Source: CAYLKK01 sp964412505 (GTDB taxonomy: Bacteria; Pseudomonadota; Alphaproteobacteria; UBA3830; CAYLKK01). From it: a DNA stretch of 64,000 bases. How positions within the stretch are numbered: position 1 is the stretch's first letter; each line of letters begins with the position of its first letter. The stretch is from NCBI GenBank assembly GCA_964412505.1, contig CAYPOM010000001.1, forward strand, positions 1 to 64,000, written 5' to 3'. The translations under genes were made by a program, and so were the position numbers. Below, in pieces: positions 9,130 through 17,527 of the stretch. The notes under the pieces were generated by a model. That model ran no database searches and was not told where the DNA came from. It saw only the letters and a program-made list of their open reading frames with translations.

Positions 9130-11631
9130 TTATTGTGATAGTACTTCTTTTACTTTGCCCGATAACTCTTTTAAATTAAATGGTTTCGCTAAGAAACATA
9201 CATTAGAATCATTTTCTAAAGATTTGCGAAAATTATCTTCAGTATATCCTGATATAAAAATTACTTTTAAATCGAGAGCAAGTTCTTTTACATATTTCAT
9301 TAGCGTTGGTCCATCCATTTTTGGCATGACAACATCTGTAATCATTAGATCGATTTCTTGCCCTTCTTTTTTAAGATAATCCAAAGCTGATTGACCATTA
9401 TGCGCTTCTATAACTGTGTATCCTTTATCTCTTAGTGCTCTAGAGCTAAACATCCTTACTGCATCTTCATCTTCTACTAATAGAATTTTCCCGTGCCCAG
9501 TTAAGTCGCTATTTACTTTACCTGAATCTATATGGCTTTCGTATTTTGCTTGATTTGCGCAAGAATCACACATAGGAAAATATAATGAAAAGATAGTCCC
9601 ATGTCCGACTTTGCTTTCTACATTTATAAAACCACCAGTTTGGTTGACTATCCCATATACAGTCGAAAGGCCAAGTCCTGTGCCAGCTCCTTTTTCCTTT
9701 GTTGAAAAGAATGGATCAAAAATTCGATTAATTACGTCGTCTGGAATTCCTGTCCCTGTGTCAGATATATGAATAACGACATAATTACCAGCAGGCATCG
9801 TCTCACCTCTTAAAAATTTTGGGGTATCGCTGTGTAAATTTTCTGTTTTTATAGTTAAATTTCCACCATTTGGCATTGCATCTCTAGCATTCACTACTAA
9901 ATTGATAATAACTTGTTCAAATTGCATTTGATCAACTTTTATGCAGCCAATATATTTTCCATGATTTATTATTAGCTCTATATTTGCGCCAATAAGTCTG
10001 TTTAGCAAATTTGATAACTCAACAACTAAATCTGTTACGTTAAAAATTTTTGGCTGTAAAGTTTGTTGGCGAGAAAAAGCCAACAATTGTCTTACCAAGT
10101 TTGATGCTCTGTTTGCATTTTGTTTAATTTGCATAACATCTGCAAATGTTTGATCGATCGGAGTATACTTCCCAAGTAGAAGGTCACAATACCCAATAAT
10201 AGCAGTTAGAAGGTTATTGAAGTCATGTGCGACTCCTCCAGCTAATTGACCTATCGCTTGCATTTTTTGAGATTGCACAAATTGATTTTGTAATTCTTTT
10301 CTATCTGATACATCTATAAAGTAAAGTACCAGACCTCTTTGCTTTGTTTTGTCTAATTTATATATTTCTAATTGATTTGCGTATATAACTACAGCCTTAT
10401 TTTTATTCTTACCAGAAAGTTGGATTTCAAATGGAACTTCTTCTGAATATATAGCATTAACAAGCTCATGGAGCTTTTCTCTTACTGTATCTTTATAATC
10501 ATCTGCTACTAGCGATAAAAATGATGTAGAGCTCATATCAGCATCAGAATATCCAGTTAGCTCCCTAAATGTTTTATTGCACGCAGTAAGAGTTTCTGCT
10601 CCTTCTGTTAAAGCAATCCCAACTGGTGCATCTTCGAAGATTTTTTCGAAATACAGTTTTGTCGTATCAAGCGCATCTGCGAGTTTAGCACTTTCATTTG
10701 TTTGTTTTGTAACAGAAAAAGCTCTTAAATTCCCATTTTTACTTATCCAAATTTGTTTCACTAGCGTGTTAACCTGAGTTCCTTTAGATGAGTTAAATAC
10801 TATTTTCGATGGTATTGACTTTGTTAGTTTCCAGGATCCTTGAGCTGATGGTAGAGGCGAACTTGCATGTTTATTGATAATATCTAAAATATTGTATCCA
10901 CTAATCGATTCTACTTTCATCTCAAGTAAATTTGCAAAACTTTTATTACAGAATCTAATATCTCCTTTGTGATCTATTGTGAAAACAATATCTTCTAATG
11001 AATTTAGCATATCTATAAGAAAATTAGAATTCGATTCTAAGATATCCATATTTTCGAACGATGGAGTTAAATCTGTAATACTCCAAACTGTATATCCGCT
11101 AAATCCTCTCACAGGTGAAGCGAAAATACGCCAATAAGCAGAAGTATCATTATCTAATATTATTGGAACATCTACATGAGAAACTGCCCCAGTTTCAACT
11201 ATTTGCTTAATGTTTTTTATTGCAGGTAAAATTTTCTGATAATCAGAAAACATTCCAGTAAAATCATCAATATTCTTGATGTTATTATTTGGAAATAATT
11301 CTACAGCTAACTTATTATAAAAAATAAGCTTTCCGGTTTTTGAAAATACAAAAAAAGCGCTGGAACTAGCGTCATAACTATGCATTACTACATTCTTTTG
11401 GAATATTAATAAATCATTTTCATAGCAAAATTGTTTGAGTTCTTTAATAAGAAAAAATGCTAGTAACAAAATAAGTCCGAACGCGAGACACCCTAAGTAC
11501 GCATTTTCTATAAAGCACACTAATATGCCTAAAATAGCAAAAAAAATAAATATTGATGAAAACAAGACGACATTTTTTGGGGTCGTCACTTTTTTTTCGA
11601 AAAAATGTTCAATTCCAGAAAATACGCTCAT
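9130..11631 (-). CDS. cckA: CckA-type hybrid sensor histidine kinase
   Basis: In alphaproteobacteria CckA phosphorylates ChpT and through it CtrA, controlling the cell cycle. The 833-residue protein has two N-terminal membrane helices (about residues 20-63), PAS-like domains (about 90-440), a HisKA domain with GGVAHDFNNLL (phospho-acceptor His469), an ATPase domain with the N box VVNARDAM and glycine boxes DTGTGIP and GTGLGLSTVYGI, and a C-terminal receiver with the phospho-Asp at 766 in MITDVVMP. Domain order and the HDFNNLL motif match CckA. The gene follows terC on the same strand with 1 bp between them. No chpT or ctrA is in the window, so the phosphorelay is inferred. Confidence 0.87.
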   Translation of the reverse strand: MSVFSGIEHFFEKKVTTPKNVVLFSSIFIFFAILGILVCFIENAYLGCLAFGLILLLAFFLIKELKQFCYENDLLIFQKNVVMHSYDASSSAFFVFSKTGKLIFYNKLAVELFPNNNIKNIDDFTGMFSDYQKILPAIKNIKQIVETGAVSHVDVPIILDNDTSAYWRIFASPVRGFSGYTVWSITDLTPSFENMDILESNSNFLIDMLNSLEDIVFTIDHKGDIRFCNKSFANLLEMKVESISGYNILDIINKHASSPLPSAQGSWKLTKSIPSKIVFNSSKGTQVNTLVKQIWISKNGNLRAFSVTKQTNESAKLADALDTTKLYFEKIFEDAPVGIALTEGAETLTACNKTFRELTGYSDADMSSTSFLSLVADDYKDTVREKLHELVNAIYSEEVPFEIQLSGKNKNKAVVIYANQLEIYKLDKTKQRGLVLYFIDVSDRKELQNQFVQSQKMQAIGQLAGGVAHDFNNLLTAIIGYCDLLLGKYTPIDQTFADVMQIKQNANRASNLVRQLLAFSRQQTLQPKIFNVTDLVVELSNLLNRLIGANIELIINHGKYIGCIKVDQMQFEQVIINLVVNARDAMPNGGNLTIKTENLHSDTPKFLRGETMPAGNYVVIHISDTGTGIPDDVINRIFDPFFSTKEKGAGTGLGLSTVYGIVNQTGGFINVESKVGHGTIFSLYFPMCDSCANQAKYESHIDSGKVNSDLTGHGKILLVEDEDAVRMFSSRALRDKGYTVIEAHNGQSALDYLKKEGQEIDLMITDVVMPKMDGPTLMKYVKELALDLKVIFISGYTEDNFRKSLENDSNVCFLAKPFNLKELSGKVKEVLSQ

Positions 11632-11632
11632 T

Positions 11633-12547
11633 TTATTGTACGTCCCTTTTGTAAAAACTTGACATTAAAAATGCTGCAAAAAATATTATAGAAAATAAAC
11701 ATAAAGAATGTAATGGCTGAATGTGAATAAAATTCGACAATAGCATTTTGCATCCGACAATAACCATAACTAAAGATACTGCATGTTTAAAATAATATAA
11801 ACGATCTACAGTAATTGCAAAAAAGTGATACAAAGATCTTAGTCCGAGAATGGCTAATATATTCGATGTATAAGCGATTATCTCATCATTTGTTACAGAA
11901 AAAACAGCTGGTATAGAGTCAACAGCAAATAATATATCTGAGATTTCTATCGCAAATATCGCAAGTACGTATGTAGTTATTGTAATTGTGTATTTTCCAT
12001 CTTTTTTGTTTATGCAAAAAAACTCCAAATTTGAATGTGGGTGTACTATAGAAATATTTTTAAATACATTCTTTATTTTATCGATCCATTTATTAATATT
12101 GTCGTTTTTTCTATCCTTGTTAAGAAATGTAGTTAGGCCACAATAAATTAGAAATAGTCCTAAAGGGTATATTACCCAAGCAAACTTAGAGATAATTGCG
12201 AATGTAGCATATATCATAATTAAGCGAAAAAATATTGCGCTAAATATACCTATAAATAGCAGCTTCGGTTGAGAATTTAAAGAAACATTGAAAAATGAAA
12301 ATATGTAATAAAAAACAAATAGATTATCTAAACTAAGCGTTTTTTCTATAAAATACGCTGATAAATATTCGTAAGTTTTTTCGATGCCGAATATCCAGTA
12401 TATTACTAAAGAAAAAGATAATCCGAAAAGCACCCAGAAAATAGATAATATACAAGATGCTGCGGATGATAGGTGAGTTCTTTGCATTATACAAAAGTCG
12501 GCAATACAAAGCATGACTACCAATATGTTAAATGCAAAGAACAACAT
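11633..12547 (-). CDS. TerC-family integral membrane protein
   Basis: TerC/Alx proteins are inner-membrane proteins linked to manganese export and metal loading of exported proteins. The 304-residue protein has about eight hydrophobic segments and the family-typical acidic membrane motifs EKTLSLDNLFVF (about residues 68-79) and EISDILFAVDSIPAVF (about 200-215), which carry the conserved Asp residues. Length is normal. It lies just upstream of cckA on the same strand (1 bp gap), possibly co-transcribed. The exact substrate cannot be read from sequence. Confidence 0.87.
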   Translation of the reverse strand: MLFFAFNILVVMLCIADFCIMQRTHLSSAASCILSIFWVLFGLSFSLVIYWIFGIEKTYEYLSAYFIEKTLSLDNLFVFYYIFSFFNVSLNSQPKLLFIGIFSAIFFRLIMIYATFAIISKFAWVIYPLGLFLIYCGLTTFLNKDRKNDNINKWIDKIKNVFKNISIVHPHSNLEFFCINKKDGKYTITITTYVLAIFAIEISDILFAVDSIPAVFSVTNDEIIAYTSNILAILGLRSLYHFFAITVDRLYYFKHAVSLVMVIVGCKMLLSNFIHIQPLHSLCLFSIIFFAAFLMSSFYKRDVQ

Positions 12548-12770
12548 GGATTTCTATGCGTAAAAACTATTAATATTATATTTATAAATTCTTAATAGTT
12601 AGTTAACACAAATTATTTTTAGCACTTTTGTATATAATATTAAAAAACAACCTTCTTATTATCACTTTCTTGTATATCAAGCTGAACGATTTCAAACACG
12701 ACGTTGATCGTATTCAGAATTTGTGTATATATAATACAGTTGTTAAATGCTGCGTATTGAAAGAATGCTG
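12548..12770. other. Intergenic stretch without recognisable features
   Basis: About 220 AT-rich bases between the start of terC and the end of folE. I see no ORF, tRNA or clear terminator. Confidence 0.4.
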
Positions 12771-13325
12771 TTATATACTTGCGCAATTCGATGAAGCATG
12801 AATCTCTGCTAAAAATTCCCTTCTTAACTCAAAATTTTCTTTTATAATTCCAGTAAAATACTTTGTTACAAATTTTGCTCCGTCTTTCTTTACACCGCGT
12901 TTTGAAATACAGAAATGTGTTCCACTGATGTATACAGCAACACCTTTACAATCTAATATTTCTTCTAAGAAGTTAGCTACATCGATAGCCATGCGTTCTT
13001 GTAATTGTAATCTATGAGCAAATAAGTCTACAATTCGTGCCAGTTTGCTAGCTCCAATTATTTTCCCATTTGGGATGTATCCTACTGCGGCAGTCCCTAT
13101 AATAGGAACAATATGATGCTCACAAAACGACTCAAAACGAATGTCTTTTAAAATAACAATTTCATCCATAGTTGAATCATAAAAAGCATTTTTTATATGA
13201 GATATATCTTTATCATAACCATCAAAAAATTCTTTGTAAGCCTTTTCAGCTCTTGCTGGCGTTTCAGATATAATATCATCAGAAACATCTAGTTCTTTTA
13301 AAATTTCTAAGAAATGCTTTTTCAT
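12771..13325 (-). CDS. folE: GTP cyclohydrolase I
   Basis: FolE converts GTP to 7,8-dihydroneopterin triphosphate, the first step to tetrahydrofolate and also to queuosine. The 184-residue protein contains the zinc and active-site motifs: FESFCEHHIVPI with the CEHH ligands, GYIPNGKIIGASKLARI, the QLQERM segment, and GTHFCISKRGVKK carrying the second zinc Cys. Length is normal for the bacterial type. It lies 12 bp downstream of lpxC on the same strand, so the two are probably one transcript. No other folate genes are in the window. Confidence 0.94.
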   Translation of the reverse strand: MKKHFLEILKELDVSDDIISETPARAEKAYKEFFDGYDKDISHIKNAFYDSTMDEIVILKDIRFESFCEHHIVPIIGTAAVGYIPNGKIIGASKLARIVDLFAHRLQLQERMAIDVANFLEEILDCKGVAVYISGTHFCISKRGVKKDGAKFVTKYFTGIIKENFELRREFLAEIHASSNCASI

Positions 13326-13337
13326 AACTTTTATTTT

Positions 13338-14177
13338 TTAACTTAATTCAATGTAGTTGTCAGTGTTTTCAAATGTCTTTCTCATTAATTCTGCAGTTAT
13401 TGAATGTCCAGGACAATAGCCTATGAATTTTCCAATTATATTTCCACCACAAACTGAAGTATCTCCGATTACATCTAAAACTTTATGGCGAATAAACTCA
13501 CGTTCTATTCTTAGTCCACCGTCATTTATTGGATTACCAGAATTATCAAAAATTACTGTGTTATCTAAAGATGCCCCTTTTGCTAAACCAAGCTCAAGAA
13601 TTTTTTTCGCTTCATCTTCAAAACCAAATGTCCTGCAAAATGCTATTTCATTTATAAAATTTTCTTCTGACTCAATATATTTATAATTTGTTATCCCAAG
13701 ATTTTTATTTGAAAAATCGCAAGTTACATCGATTTCAAATCCTTGTTCTAGCGGCTGGAATCTGACATTTTTTCCGTTTTCTTCCACAACAATTTCTTTT
13801 AATATCTTAAATGTCCTTATTCCTTTGGCTTGTTCGATTCTATTATTTTTTAAAGCTTCAACAAACTCTATCGCACTACCATCTAAAATTGGCATTTCAT
13901 CTTCTGTGAGTTCTACTTGTAAATTATCTATTCTAAGCGACTTTACTGCTGCAAGGAAATGTTCGACCGTTCTAACTTGCGCTCCAGATGAATTCTTTAA
14001 AGTAGTGCACATAGGTGATTTGTCGAGATTACATACACAGACATCTATTGCCCCTAAAGGCGTTATAAACTGGAGTCCTGAATTTACTTTAGCCGGCTTA
14101 ATAATTGCAAGCACTTCTTTGCCACTATGGACACCTATTCCTTTAATTTTGATTTCTTGTGATATTGTCTTTTGCAT
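13338..14177 (-). CDS. lpxC: UDP-3-O-acyl-N-acetylglucosamine deacetylase LpxC
   Basis: LpxC is the committed zinc-dependent step of lipid A synthesis in the cytoplasm. The 279-residue protein has GIGVHSGKEV near the N-terminus, the first zinc His in TVEHFLAAV, and the second zinc site HKVLDVIGD with His and Asp ligands (about residues 231-239), followed by the catalytic GHSI motif. It is shorter than E. coli LpxC (305) at the C-terminus, as in other reduced genomes. Together with lpxK in this window it shows that lipid A is made. A hairpin terminator of the upstream gene lies 17-57 bp before it. Confidence 0.94.
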   Translation of the reverse strand: MQKTISQEIKIKGIGVHSGKEVLAIIKPAKVNSGLQFITPLGAIDVCVCNLDKSPMCTTLKNSSGAQVRTVEHFLAAVKSLRIDNLQVELTEDEMPILDGSAIEFVEALKNNRIEQAKGIRTFKILKEIVVEENGKNVRFQPLEQGFEIDVTCDFSNKNLGITNYKYIESEENFINEIAFCRTFGFEDEAKKILELGLAKGASLDNTVIFDNSGNPINDGGLRIEREFIRHKVLDVIGDTSVCGGNIIGKFIGYCPGHSITAELMRKTFENTDNYIELS

Positions 14178-14189
14178 AGCAATTCCTAC

Positions 14190-14234
14190 AAAAATCCCCT
14201 CCTAATCATTTATAAAAATAATTCATGGAGGGGA
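14190..14234 (-). terminator. Rho-independent terminator of the outer-membrane barrel gene
   Basis: An 8-bp GC-rich perfect stem (14195-14202 with 14227-14234, CCCTCC/GGAGGG core) is followed on the minus strand by ATTTTTGT. It lies just after the stop of the gene at 14259-15371 and separates it from lpxC. Confidence 0.65.
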
Positions 14235-14258
14235 GGCTCGAATTAATAAATAATTATA

Positions 14259-15371
14259 TTAATTTCCTAAACGATAACTTACACCTAAGCCGACAGTGTA
14301 GTTGTTCTTAATTTTCATAGGACCTTTTTTAACATTGAAGTCATATCTGCCGAAAGCTACTAAAGCAACATTTTCTGCGACAACATAAGATCCTTGAATT
14401 TTTACAGATGGAGTCAACTTGCTGCACTTAACCTTTTTCTTCCAGTCTATATCTTTATCAGAAATTATCTGCTCAGCTTTTACGTGCGCGGCACCAACAC
14501 CCAACTCGACTAAAACATCTTTGTCGAACACAAAACCAGCGGTGAGATAAGCGGCAGGTTGGAAAGAACTTCTCTTTGTCTCAATTTCTGCTTTTGTCTC
14601 ATCATAACGGACAACATGTGGATACAATATCTCGAACACAGGTTTCTTTTCTGCTGTTGCGGGCTCGAAATAACCAACCGCATCGCAATTCTTATCAGGA
14701 ACAGGATCAGCAAAGTTCGCTGTTATTGCTTTGTGATACTCTTCATTCAATTTAGCATCCACCGAAACAGTCCCAGTAACATTATCTATAACCATTGCTT
14801 TTTCTTTTGAGGCATGTTTTGTCTTCTTGTTTTTAAATGAGAAACCGCCATTACCTTCAACACCGAACACCATACCTAAATCTGAGCAATCCCATTTATA
14901 AGCAACAGAAACACCTACACCGCCAACATTGCTTCTGCGAGAATATTTTGCGGACTTATGCTTAAAATTAGGCGTGCCCTCTTCTCCGGACTTTTTGTAT
15001 AATATTTCGCCTTGAATAAGATCACCAGTAACATTGTTTACAGTTAATATACCCTCAGCAACTTTCCCATCTATAGCAGCCCTAAATATTTTTCCTATCT
15101 GTTCATTATAAACATTAACTTTGTTTCCAGCATCCTCTTTCAGATATAATAGGCATGGAGTATCAGCATCCTCCAACTTCTTGGCCCCCAATTCATTCCA
15201 CATTTGGTGGACACCCAAATTGTTTTCAATTTTTTCGGATGAATAGTATCCGACAACACCTACAGAAAAACCATCGAACGCAGAATCGCTGCATTCACAC
15301 TCATCGCTAGCAAACACACCAGCGATACAAAATGTGCAAATAGCACTACTTAAATATTTCATAACACGCAT
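14259..15371 (-). CDS. Outer-membrane beta-barrel protein, probable surface antigen
   Basis: The 370-residue protein begins with a clear signal peptide ending at VFAS-DE, then DGFSVGVVGYY, an opening strand typical of opacity-like barrels. Alternating hydrophobic strands recur, for example GGVGVSVAYKW, FGVEGNGGFSF, AYLTAGFVF and VALVAFGRYDF, and it ends in YTVGLGVSYRL plus two residues, close to the C-terminal beta signal. A long polar insertion between strands (about residues 40-130) would be surface exposed. I start it at ATG 15371, which has AAGGTG upstream; a GTG lies three codons before it. It has its own promoter and terminator, so it is monocistronic and probably abundant. Exact family not identified. 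Confidence 0.75.
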   Translation of the reverse strand: MRVMKYLSSAICTFCIAGVFASDECECSDSAFDGFSVGVVGYYSSEKIENNLGVHQMWNELGAKKLEDADTPCLLYLKEDAGNKVNVYNEQIGKIFRAAIDGKVAEGILTVNNVTGDLIQGEILYKKSGEEGTPNFKHKSAKYSRRSNVGGVGVSVAYKWDCSDLGMVFGVEGNGGFSFKNKKTKHASKEKAMVIDNVTGTVSVDAKLNEEYHKAITANFADPVPDKNCDAVGYFEPATAEKKPVFEILYPHVVRYDETKAEIETKRSSFQPAAYLTAGFVFDKDVLVELGVGAAHVKAEQIISDKDIDWKKKVKCSKLTPSVKIQGSYVVAENVALVAFGRYDFNVKKGPMKIKNNYTVGLGVSYRLGN

Positions 15372-15392
15372 TACAAACACCTTTTTTCTTAC

Positions 15393-15421
15393 ATTATACC
15401 ATATGTGAACAATAAAAGTAA
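15393..15421 (-). promoter_or_regulatory. Promoter of the outer-membrane barrel gene
   Basis: On the minus strand a TATAAT box (15393-15398) preceded by TGG is 17 bp from a TTACTT box (15416-15421). It lies 22 bp before the chosen start and only 10 bp from the left end of the IS1-type remnant. Confidence 0.6.
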
Positions 15422-15430
15422 ATTCACTAT

Positions 15431-16197
15431 GAATTGCGAATTAACTCATTGTATGTGATGCTATAATGACTATTTGGAGTTATGATTAATGAAGACTTGT
15501 AAGCATTATAGCAGCTAGAGGATAACGAAAATTGGGTTTAAAAGTGAAGCTTAGAAGTGCAGATGCAATGGATGTGAGAAATATTAAGGAGATGTATATC
15601 GTGTAGAAAAGGACACGTAGAAAGACAAGAAAGCGGCATTATTGTTGCCCCTTGAATGTGTCGGGTTTAGGCCCGCAGCTAGAATCCTGAGTAAATTATT
15701 TAATAAAAACTTTTGCTACAGACCAATTATGCAATGGGTAAAAAAGGCCGGGAAAGAGCTTGAATCTCAGAAAGGAACACTGAGAGAAGAGATAAAAATC
15801 CTAGAAATGGATGAGTTATATATATAAACAAAGACCAATAAAATAAGAGTCTGGACTGCTGTGAACATAAATAAATTGAAATTTGCTGACTTTGTTGTAG
15901 GTGGAGGAAGCAAAGATGTTTGCAAAGAACTGCTGAATAAACTTAAAGAATGCACTATAGATATAATTTGTACTGACGGAAATTATGCTTACGATGAATA
16001 TATTCCAGAAAACATCACTCACTTTATAACTAAATCAGAAACATGTCTGGTAAAATCATACAATTCTGTTCTAAGAACAGGCCTAGCTCTGTCGCATAGA
16101 AGAACTAAATTCTATTCAAAATCAGCTGAAATACTCAGACTCTCCGTGCTACTGCTCGTCAATAAATTTAACTCAAGACCGATATGATTCGCAATTC
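15431..16197 (+). mobile_element. Decayed IS1-family insertion sequence
   Basis: The 767-bp span equals the classical IS1 length and is bounded by an 11-bp perfect inverted repeat (GAATTGCGAAT at 15431-15441, complement at 16187-16197). Inside are two frames of an IS1-type transposase: an OrfA-like part with ECVGFRPAARIL and WVKKAGKELE, stopped at MDELYI (15825-15827), and a DDE part from about 15837 with RVWTAVN, CTDGNYAYDEYIPE, LVKSYNSVLR and TKFYSKSAEILRLSV. The N-terminal zinc-ribbon region (about 15490-15640) has further stops. The copy is dead by at least one nonsense change plus frame damage. No convincing target duplication was seen. Confidence 0.75.
15642..16187 (+). pseudogene. IS1-family transposase pseudogene
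   Basis: The reading frame 15642-15827 ends at a TAA after MDELYI, and the same frame continues to 16187 with the remainder of an InsB-like DDE domain. The conserved DGNYAYDEY, HFITKSETC and RLSVLLLVNKF segments identify the IS1 group. It is part of the element at 15431-16197 and cannot make a full transposase without readthrough of the stop. Confidence 0.75.
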
Positions 16198-16244
16198 CCA
16201 ATAGATTGACTTCGTAAATCTATTTTGTTATACTTATCAAAAAT

Positions 16245-16320
16245 GGGCAATTAGCTCAGTTGGTAGAGCGGCTGACTCTTAATCAGTAGGTCGCAGGTTC
16301 GAACCCTGCATTGCCCACCA
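16245..16320 (+). tRNA. tRNA-Lys (CTT)
   Basis: A complete cloverleaf of 76 nt: acceptor GGGCAAT pairs with ATTGCCC, a GCTC/GAGC D arm, the anticodon loop CTCTTAA giving anticodon CTT, a GCAGG/CCTGC T arm with TTCGAAC, and an encoded CCA end. Confidence 0.95.
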
Positions 16321-16473
16321 TCTGAAATTTCACACATAATGCATAAGTTTTTTATTAGGATCTGTTATTGCGTCCAATTGTAGGACATTTTTTAAAACAG
16401 CATATCCATTAAGAACTTAAATATATTTTTTTGTTTTGCTATAATTCTAATACGTTTAGTCGTGTGGAGAAAT

Positions 16474-17502
16474 ATGAGCAAAAAACTTTACAATGTAGCA
16501 GTTGTCGGAGCTACAGGTAGCACTGGAAGTACAACTTTAAACGTACTAAGTGAAAGACAATTTCCGATACAAAATATATATGCATTTGCTAGCGAAAGCT
16601 CTGTCGGGAAATATGTATCTTTTGGTGAAGAAAAAACAGTGGTTTTAAGTAGTATAAATGACTTTGATTTTTCTTCTATAGATATATGTTTTATGTGCGC
16701 TGGAAGCGCTATTTCTAAAAAATATGCGCAAAAAATAGCAAAATGCGGATGCACTGTAATCGACAAAACATCTCTATTCCGTATGAACGAATCTGTACCT
16801 CTTATAGTCCCAGAAGTAAACGGATCTCTTATAAATAATACAAAGAATTACATTATTTCAAATCCAAACTGTGTAGCTATTCCTTCTTCTATGATTCTAA
16901 AAGCTTTGAGTGATTTGTCAAACATAAAAAGAGTAGTAATTTCAACATATCAGTCGGTTTCAGGAGCTGGAAAAAATGGAATACGGAGTTTATATGAAGA
17001 AACAAGACAATCTTTGTTTGGAATGACATCTTCAAATGAAGATAGTCGAATCAACGTTTTCCCTAAGGTAATAGCTGGAAATGTTATACCAGTAATCGGT
17101 GAAATTTTAGAATCAGGAGAAAGTGACGAAGAGAATAAAATTGCATCAGAAATAAAAAAAATTCTCAGTAAAGATATGTTCATATCTGTTACATCTGTAA
17201 GAGTCCCTGTTTACATAGGTCATAGTATATCTATGCATTGTGAGTTCTTTTCAGATATTGAGTTATCTGATGTCAAGTCTGCTATTTCAAAGTCTCCAGG
17301 GATTACTCTACTACGCGATGATGCAATCGTTACTCCAGTTGATGCTCAAGGTGAAGATTCTGTTTTTGTTTGTAGAGTAAGACAAGATGATGGATGCAAA
17401 AATTGTATATCTTTATGGGCATCTTGTGACAACTTGAGAAAAGGAGCTGCTTTAAATGGCGTACAAATAGCTGAATCGATAATAAAGTCAAATATGGTTT
17501 AA
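16474..17502 (+). CDS. asd: Aspartate-semialdehyde dehydrogenase
   Basis: Asd reduces aspartyl phosphate to aspartate semialdehyde, on the path to diaminopimelate and lysine, methionine and threonine. The 342-residue protein starts with an NADP-binding loop (GATGSTGSTTLNVL), has the catalytic Cys in SNPNCVAIPSS, and later the substrate-binding VRVPVYIGHS with the family His. I start at ATG 16474, which has GGAG six bases upstream, rather than the GTG four codons before. mutL follows after 25 bp. With dapD in this window it supports meso-DAP synthesis for the wall. Confidence 0.93.
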   Translation: MSKKLYNVAVVGATGSTGSTTLNVLSERQFPIQNIYAFASESSVGKYVSFGEEKTVVLSSINDFDFSSIDICFMCAGSAISKKYAQKIAKCGCTVIDKTSLFRMNESVPLIVPEVNGSLINNTKNYIISNPNCVAIPSSMILKALSDLSNIKRVVISTYQSVSGAGKNGIRSLYEETRQSLFGMTSSNEDSRINVFPKVIAGNVIPVIGEILESGESDEENKIASEIKKILSKDMFISVTSVRVPVYIGHSISMHCEFFSDIELSDVKSAISKSPGITLLRDDAIVTPVDAQGEDSVFVCRVRQDDGCKNCISLWASCDNLRKGAALNGVQIAESIIKSNMV

Positions 17503-17527
17503 GGTCATATATACAAGGAATGAGTAT

